From Micromonospora okii (GTDB taxonomy: Bacteria; Actinomycetota; Actinomycetes; Mycobacteriales; Micromonosporaceae), in assembly GCF_020884795.1 (NCBI RefSeq), contig NZ_BBZF01000021.1, forward strand, positions 210,507 through 274,506: DNA of 64,000 nt, given 5' to 3'. Positions 36,601 to 45,600 of this stretch are shown piece after piece. The stretch's first letter is position 1, and every line of letters starts with the position of its first letter. The notes beneath the pieces were generated by a model. It was not told the origin of the DNA, ran no database searches, and saw only the letters and a list, made by a program, of their open reading frames with translations. The position numbers were made by a program, and so were the translations under genes.

Positions 36601-39600
36601 CACCCACCGACGACCACACCGCCGCCAAGCCCACCATCACCGCGAAACTCGCCGGCTGCACCACGTCCACCCGGTCCAGCAGGTCCACCTCACCGCGCAG
36701 CACGTCCACCAGCGACCAGTCGATCCACGGCCCCAGCGCCTCGGCGCACTCGGCGATCCGCGCCGCGAACACCGGCGACGAGTCCAGCAGCTCCCGACCC
36801 ATGCCGACCCACTGCGAGCCCTGACCCGGGAACACCCACACCACCCGTCCCGGCGCGTCCACGCTGCCCCTGACGAGGGCGGGGGTGTTCTCGCCGCGCG
36901 CCAGCGCGCCCAGGCCGGTCAGCGCCTCGTCGGCCGAGCCGGCGACCACCACGGCCCGCTCGGCGAGCGCCGCCCGGCCCGACACCAGCGCCCCGGCCAC
37001 CGCCGCGAGCGGCACCTCGTCGGAGTTCTTGAGGTACGCGGCCAGCCGTCCGGCCTGCCCGGCCAGTGCCCCGCCGCTGCGCGCCGACACCACGAGGGGC
37101 ACGACGCCGGCGGGCACGGGTTCCGCCGGGGCCGGCGCGGCCTCGTCGAGCGGCGCCTCCTCGATGATCACGTGGGCGTTCGTCCCGCTCGCCCCGAACG
37201 ACGACACCGCCGCCCGACGCGGCCGATCGCCGCCCGGCCACTCACGCGCCTCGGTCAACACCTCCACCGCACCCGACGACCAGTCCACCTGCGCCGTCGG
37301 GGTGGCGACGTGCAGCGTCGCCGGCAGCACCCCGTGCCGCAACGCCTGCACCATCTTGATCACACCGGCCACACCCGCCGCCGCCTGCGTGTGCCCGATG
37401 TTCGACTTCAACGACCCCAACCACAACGGCCGCCCCGAATCCCGCCCCCGCCCATACGTCGCCAACAACGCCTGCGCCTCGATCGGGTCGCCGAGGGCCG
37501 TTCCGGTGCCGTGCCCCTCCACGGCGTCCACGTCGGCCGGGGAGAGACCGGCGTTCGCCAGCGCGCTGCGGATCACCCGCTGCTGCGACGGGCCGTTCGG
37601 GGCGGTGAGGCCGTTGGACGCGCCGTCCTGGTTCACGGCCGAGCCGCGCAGCACGGCCAGCACCGGGTGTCCCCGCTCCCGCGCGGCCGACAGCCGTTCG
37701 AGGAGCACCACGCCGACGCCCTCGGCCCAGCCGGTGCCGTCCGCGCCGTCGGCGTACGCCTTGCAGCGCCCGTCGGCGGAGAGCCCCCGCTGCCGGGCGA
37801 ACTCGACGAAGGCGTCCGGGCTGGCCATCACGGTCGCGCCCCCGGCCAGCGCCATCGAGCACTCGCCGGACCGCAGCGCCTGCGCCGCGAGGTGCATCGC
37901 CACCAGCGACGACGAGCACGCCGTGTCCACGGTCACCGCCGGCCCCTCGAAGCCGAACACGTACGACACCCGGCCCGACGCCACGCTCGACGCCGTGCCG
38001 GTCATGACGTAGCCCTGGACCTCGTCGGGCACCTGGCGGAGCCGGGTCACGTAGTCGTGGTGGACGATTCCGGTGAAGACCCCGATGTCGGCGCCCCGGA
38101 CGGAGAGCGGATCGATGCCCGCCCGCTCCAGCGCCTCCCACGAGGTCTCCAGCAGCAACCGCTGCTGCGGATCCATCGCCAGGGCCTCGCGCGGCGAGAT
38201 CCCGAACAGCGCGGCGTCGAACTGCGCGGCGTCGTACAGGAACCCGCCCGAGCGGGTGTAGCTCGTGCCCGGGTTGGCCGGGTCCGGGTGGTAGAGCCCG
38301 TCCAGGTCCCAGCCCCGGTCGAGCGGGAAGCCGGAGACCGCGTCGCGCCCCTCCAGCAGCAGGTTCCACAGCTCCTCGGGGCTGTCCACGCCGCCGGGCA
38401 GCCGGGTGCTCATCGCGACGATCGCGATGGGTTCGTCGGAGGCGGCGACCGTCGCCGTCGGCGCGGGCTCCGCCGGTCGCTCGCCGAGCAGTTCGGCCCG
38501 CAGGTGGGCGGTGAGCAGGGCGGGCGTCGGGTAGTCGAAGACCAGGGTGCTGGGCAGGTCGATGCCCGTGAAGTCCCGCAGGCGGTTGCGGAGCTTGACG
38601 GCGCTCAGCGAGTCGAACCCGAGGGTCTTGAAGGGCTGCTCCTCGTCGATCCCGTCCGACCCGCGATGACCGAGGACGACGGCGGTGCTCTCCCGGACCA
38701 GCTCCATCAGGACGCGGAGCTGCTCGGCGACCGCCTTCCCGGCCAGCCGGTCGACGATCGCGTCACCGGTCGCCTCGCCGCCCGGCACCACGCGCCGGGC
38801 GACCGGCGCGGCCGGCGACCCGGAGACGGGCTGCGGCGACCCGGCGACCGGCTCCGTCGACCCGCCGCCCGGGGCGGGATCGTCGTCGGCGTCGACCCAG
38901 TACCGCTGGTGCTGAAACGCGTACGTGGGCAGCTCGGCACCCACCGCGGCGGCCCGCCGGCCGAGCAGGGCCGCCCAGTCGACGGCCACGCCCCGGACGT
39001 GCAGCCCCGCGAGCGCGGTCACCAGGTCGGTGGTCTCCGCGCCGTGCCTGCGCAGGGTGGCGACGCAGCTCTGTTCGGGCCCGCCGAGCACGGCGAGCGC
39101 CGCCGCGGCGAGGGCCCCGCCCGGGCCCAGCTCCAGGAACGTCGTCGCGCCGTGCCCGCTCAGCGAGGTGACGGCGTCGCCGAACCGGACCGCGCCGCGC
39201 GCCTGGTCGACCCAGTAGTCGGGCGTGCCGAGCTGCCCGTCCTCGGCGAGGGCGCCGGTGAGCGTGGAGACGACGGGCAGGGCGGCGGGCCGGAACGACA
39301 GCTCCGCCGCGACGGCGCGGAACTCGTCGAGCACGGGTGCCATGAGCGGCGAGTGGAAGGCGTGGCTGACCGGCAGCCGCTTCGTCTTGCGGCCCCGGCC
39401 GGCCAGCTCCCCGGCGGCGGCGAGCACCGCGTCGGCGTCGCCGGAGAGCACCACCGCGTCGGGGCCGTTGACCGCCGCGACGCAGACCACCCCGTCGGCG
39501 CGGGCGAGCAGGGGCGCGACCTCGGCCTCGGTCGCCTGGACGGCGACCATCGCGCCGCCCGGCGGCAGGGCCTGCATCAGCCGGCCCCGCGCGGCGACCA

Positions 39601-42600
39601 GCCTGGCCGCCTCCGCCAGGCCCAGCACCCCGGCGACGTGCGCGGCGGTGATCTCCCCGATCGAGTGGCCGGCGAGGAGGTCGGGGCGCACGCCCCAGGA
39701 CTCGACGAGCCGGAACAGCGCCGTCTCCAGGGCGAACAGGGCGCCCTGCGTGTACATGGTCTGGTCGAGCAGTTCGCCGTCGGGCGAGAGCACCACGTCG
39801 CGCAGCGGGCGCGCCGCGTGCCCGTCCAGGTGGGCGTCCACGGCGGCGCAGGCGGCGGCGAACGCGTCGCGGAAGACCGGGAACGTCTCGGCGAGTTCGC
39901 GTCCCATGCCGGCCCACTGGCTGCCCTGACCGGTGAAGAGGATGGCCAGCCGGCCCGTGACCGGGGTGCCGGAGACGACGGCGGGGCTCTCCGCGCCCCG
40001 CTCGACGGCGTCGAGGTCGGCGCGGAGCCGTTCCCGGTCGGACGCGAGGACGACCGCGCGGTGGTCGAGGTGGGCGCGGGCGGTGGCGAGGGCGTGGGCG
40101 GCGTCGGCGAGGCGCACGTCGGGCCGCTCGTCGAGGAACCGGGCGAGCCGGCCCGCCTGGCCGCGCAGCCCGGCGCGGGTCCGCGCCGACACGAGCACCG
40201 GCACCGGGAAGCGGGCCGACTCCGGCTCCGGCTCGACGGTCTCCGGCCCGGGGGCGGCGGTCTCCGACCCGGGGACCGGGGTCGCCGGCTCGGGGGCCGC
40301 TTCGAGGACGACGTGGGCGTTGGTACCGCCGATGCCGAACGAGGACACCCCGGCCCGGCGGGGCCGGTCGGTCTCCGGCCAGTCGCGGGCCTCGGTCAGC
40401 AGCGCCACCGCGCCGGCCGACCAGTCCACGGCGGACGACGGGCGGTCGACGTGCAGGGTGCGCGGCAGGAGGCCGTACCGCATGGCCATGACCATCTTGA
40501 TCACGCCCGCGACGCCCGCCGCCGCCTGCGTGTGCCCGATGTTCGACTTCACCGATCCCAGCCACAGCGGCCGGTCGGCGGGCCGCTCCTGCCCGTACGT
40601 CGCGAGCAGCGCCTGCGCCTCGATCGGGTCGCCGAGCGTGGTGCCCGTGCCGTGCGCCTCCACGGCGTCCACGTCGGCCGCGTCGAGCCCGGCGGCGGCC
40701 AGCGCCCGGCGGATGACCCGCTGCTGCGACGGGCCGTTCGGCGCGGTGAGGCCGTTGGACGCGCCGTCGGAGTTCACGGCCGAGCCCCGCACCACGGCGA
40801 GCACCTGGTGGCCCCGGCGGCGGGCCTCCGACAGCCGCTCCAGCAGCAGCACGCCGACGCCCTCGGACCAGCCGGTGCCGTCCGCGCCGTCCGCGAACGC
40901 CTTGCACCGGCCGTCGGGGGCCAGCCCGCGCTGCCGGGAGAACTCGACGAAGGTCTCGACGGTGCCCATCACCATCACGCCGCCGGCCAGCGCCATCGTG
41001 CACTCGCCCCGGTTCAGCGCCTGCGCGGCCATGTGCAGCGCCACGAGCGACGAGGAGCAGGCGGTGTCGACCGTGATGGCGGGACCCTCGAAGCCGAAGT
41101 GGTAGGCGACGCGGCCGGAGATGACGCTGCCGGAGCTTCCGGTGAGGCGGAAGCCCTCGACGCCGGACGCCCGGTGGGTGCGCATGCTGTAGTCGTGGCT
41201 GTTGACGCCGACGAAGACGCCGACGTCCTCGCCGGCGAGGGTCGTGGGGTCGATCGCGGCCCGCTCGAACGTCTCCCACGACGTCTCCAGCAGCAGCCGC
41301 TGCTGCGGGTCCATCGCGAGGGCCTCGTTGGGCGAGATGCCGAAGAAGGCGGCGTCGAACCCGGCGGCGTCGTCGAGGAAGGCGCCGTGGCGCACGTACG
41401 TGGTGCCGGCGTGGTCGGGGTCGGCGTGGTAGAGCCGCTCGGTGTCCCAGCCCCGGTCGCGGGGGAACTCGGTGACGGCGTCGATCTCCTCGGCCACCAC
41501 CCGCCACAGGTCCTCCGGGCTGCGCACCCCGGCGGGGAAGCGGCAGGCCATCGCCACGATCGCGATGGGCTCGTCGGGCGTCGCGGCGGGGGCGGCGGGC
41601 TCGGCCGCGCGGCGGGCCGGGCCGCCGAGGAGCAGGGCGCGCAGGTGCTCGGCGAGCGCCGCCGGCTTCGGGTAGTCGAAGACCATCGTCGGGGAGAGGG
41701 TGAGCCCGGTCGCGGCGGAGAGCCGGTTGCGCAGCTCCACGGCGGTCAACGAGTCGAACCCGGCGTCCTTGAAGCTCCTGCCGGGGTGGACTGCGTCGGC
41801 GGAGGCGTGCCCGAGCACCTCGGCGGCGTGCCGCCGCACCAGGTCGAGCACGGCCTCGGCGCGCTCGGCGTCGGCGAGGGCGGCGAGGCGCTCGGCGAGC
41901 GGGGCGGGGCCGGGCGCGCCGGCGGCCGCCGGACGCGGCGTCGGGGCCAGGCCACGCAGCAGGGGGGCGACGGGCTCGCCGGCCGCCGCTGCCGCCCGCA
42001 GGGCGGGCACGTCGAGCTTCGCCGCCACGAACGTGTCGGCGGCGGTCAGGGTGGCGTCGAGGAGGGCCATGCCCTCGGCGGCGGCCAGGCCCGTCATGCC
42101 CGTACGCCGGTTGCGGCGCAGGTCGGCGGCGCCCAGGTGCCGGGTCATGGCGCTGACCGTCGACCAGTAGCCCCAGGCGAGCGAGACGGCGGGGAGGCCG
42201 AGGCGGTGCCGCTGCCGCGCGAGCGCGTCGAGGCAGGCGTTGGCCGCCGCGTAGTTGCCCTGCCCGGGGTTGCCCAGCACGCCCGCCGCGCTGGAGAAGA
42301 GCACGAACGCGGCGAGGTCCAGGCCCCGGGTGAGTTCGTGCAGGTGCAGCGCCGCGTCCACCTTCGGCCGCAGCACGGTGTCGACGCGCTCCGGGGTCAG
42401 TTCGGTGAGCACCCCGTCGTCGAGGACGCCGGCGGTGTGCACCACGGCGGTGAGCGGGTGGGCGGCCGGAACGGCGGCCAGGACGGCCTCGAGCTGGGCG
42501 CGGTCTGCCGTGTCGCAGGCAGTGACGGTGACGGACGCCCCCATCGCGGTCAGCTCGTCGCGCAGCTCCGGGGCGTGGCCCCGGCGGCTGACCAGGACCA

Positions 42601-45600
42601 GGTGCCGGACGCCGTGCGCGGCGACGAGGTGCCGCGCGGTCGTCGCGCCGAGCGTGCCGGTGCCGCCGGTGATCAGCACGGTGCCGTCGGGGTCGAGCGG
42701 GCGGCGCTCCCCCGCGACGTCGGGCACGGCGCGGGCCAGGCGCGGCACCGCCGCGACGCCGCCGCGCAGGCGGAGCTGCGGCTCGCCGCTGCCCAGCGCG
42801 GCGGGCAGCGCGGGGCGGGCGGCGTCGTCGAGGTCGACCAGCACGATCCGGCCCGGGTGCTCGGACTGCGCCGAGCGCACCAGGCCCCACACGGCGGCGG
42901 CGGCGAGTTCGTCGCTGTCCCCGGTGACGACGGCCAGCCGGGTGGCCGCCAGGGCCGGTTCCCCGAGCCACGCCTGGAGCAGGGCCAGGGCGGCGTCGAC
43001 CGAGGCGCGGGGGTCTGCGGCGACGGCCTCGTACAGCAGGACGTCGGGAGCGGCGGCGGCCGACGCGGCGACGTCCCCGGCGGTGGCGACGGGCACGATG
43101 TCGAGGGCGCGCTCCACGGTGGGCAGCGGCAGCGGGGCCCACTCGACGCGGAACAGGGCGTCGTGCGGCAGCGCGCCGCCGATCCCCGCCTGCTCCGGGG
43201 AGAACGGCGTGCCGAGGACCGCGTCGACGGTCATGACGGGCCGCCCCGTGGGGTCGGTCAGCGCCAGGGCGGTGCCCCGCTCCGACGTCGCGCCGGGCCG
43301 CACCCGCAGCGCGGTGGCGCCCGACGCCAGGAGGGTCACCCCGGTCCACACGGACGGCAGCGTGCCGTCGGGGACGACGGTGCGGGCGGCGGCGTCGAGC
43401 AGCGCGGGATGCAGCCCGTAGCGGTCGGCGTCGCGGGAGGCGGCGTCGTCCAGGCCGACGTCGGTCGCGGCGGCCCCGGCGTCGGCGGGGGTGGCCGCAG
43501 GGGTGGCGGGGGCCAGCGTGCCGTGCGCGTGGCGCGTCCACGGCGCGTCCAGGGGGGCGTCCGTGGCGCGGGAGTAGATGTCGACGGCACGGCGGCGCGT
43601 CCCGTCGGGTTCGCCGACGACGGCCTGGATGTCCCGGCCGCCGCTGCGGGGCAGCACCACGGGCGCGTCGACGGTCAGCTCGGCGAGGACGGGGGTGGCG
43701 GCCAGGTCGCCGAGCCGGATGGCCACCTCGACCAGGGTCGCGTTCGGCACGAGGACGGCGTCGGCCACGGCGTGGTCGGCGAGCCAGGGCTGCGAGCGCG
43801 GCGACCACCGCGACGTGGCGGTGAATCCAGCCGAGTTCGGCAGGCTGACGACCGCGCCCAGCAGGGGGTGGTCGGCCGCGGCCTGTCCCAGCGACGCGGC
43901 GTCCGTCGCGGACCGGGTGGGTAGGAGCCAGTAGTGCTGGCGGTCGAAGGCGTACGTCGGCAGGTCGACCCGCGCGGACACCGGCGGCAGGAGCGCGGCC
44001 CAGTCGACGGCGACGCCCCGCACGAACAGCTCCGCCATCGACAGCAGCAACCGCCGCAGCCCACCGTCGTCGCGGCGCAGCGAACCCGTCGCCACCACCT
44101 GACCGACCTCGGCGATCGACTGCACCAGCACCGGATGGGCGCTGACCTCCACGAACACCCCGAAACCCTGGCGCGCGAGATCCGCCACCGCCGGCCCGAA
44201 CCCCACCCGACTGCGCAGGTTCCGATACCAGTACCCACCGTCGACCACCCCGGCGTCCGCGACCCACTCCCCCGCCACCGTGGAGTAGAACGGCACGCGG
44301 GGCGCCCGCGCCTCGACCCCGGCCAGCGCCTCGGCGAGGGTGTCGCGGATGTCCTCGACGTGCCGGCTGTGGGAGGCGTAGTCCACGGCGACCCGCCGCA
44401 CCCGCGCACCCTGGCCCGCCAGGACGTCCAGGGCCTCGTCCAACGCCTCGGCGTCGCCCGCGATCACCACCGACGACGGCCCGTTCACGGCCGCCACCTC
44501 GACCCGGCCCGCCCAGGGTTCCAACCGGGGGGCCACGTCCTCCTCGGACAACGCCACCGACGCCATGCCGCCGCGACCCGACAACGTCGCCGCGATGGCC
44601 CGACTCCGCAACGCCACCACCCGCGCCGCGTCGTCCAGGGACAACGCGCCGGCCACGCACGCCGCCGCGATCTCACCCTGCGAGTGACCCACCACCGCAT
44701 CCGGCCGCACACCCACCGACGACCACACCGCCGCCAAACCCACCATCACCGCGAAACTCGCCGGCTGCACCACATCCACCCGGTCCAGCAGATCCACCTC
44801 ACCGCGCAACACGTCCACCAGCGACCAGTCGATCCACGGCCCCAGCGCCTCGGCGCACTCGGCGATCCGCGCCGCGAACACCGGCGACGAGTCCAGCAGC
44901 TCCCGACCCATGCCGACCCACTGCGAGCCCTGACCCGGGAACACCCACACCACCCGTCCCGGCGCGTCCACGCTGCCGGTCACCACCCCCGGCGCGGTCC
45001 CGCCGCCGGCCAGCGCGCCCAGCCCGGTCAGGGCCTCCTCGCGTGAGGCCGCGACCACCACGGCCCGCTCGCCGAGCACCGCCCGGCCCGACACCAGCGC
45101 CCCGGCCACCTGAGCCAGGGGCGCGTCGGCGTCGAGGAACGCCGCGAGGCGGCTCGCCTGCGCGGCCCGGGACGCGGCGGTCCCCGCCGACACCACCAGC
45201 GGCACCACGCCCGGGGGCACGGCGTCCTCGGCGGCGGGTTCCTCGGGCGCCTCCTCGATGATCACGTGGGCGTTCGTCCCGCTCGCCCCGAACGACGACA
45301 CCCCCGCCCGACGCGGCCGGCCGTCACGCGCCCATTCGCGCGCCTCGGTCAGCAGCTCCACCGCGCCGGCCGACCAGTCCACCTCCGGCGTGGGCGCGTC
45401 GACGTGCAGAGTCGCCGGCAGCACCCCGTGCCGCAACGCCTGCACCATCTTGATCACACCGGCCACACCCGCCGCCGCCTGCGTGTGCCCGATGTTCGAC
45501 TTCAACGACCCCAACCACAACGGCCGCCCCGAATCCCGCCCCCGCCCGTACGTCGCCAACAACGCCTGCGCCTCGATCGGGTCGCCCAGCACCGTGCCCG

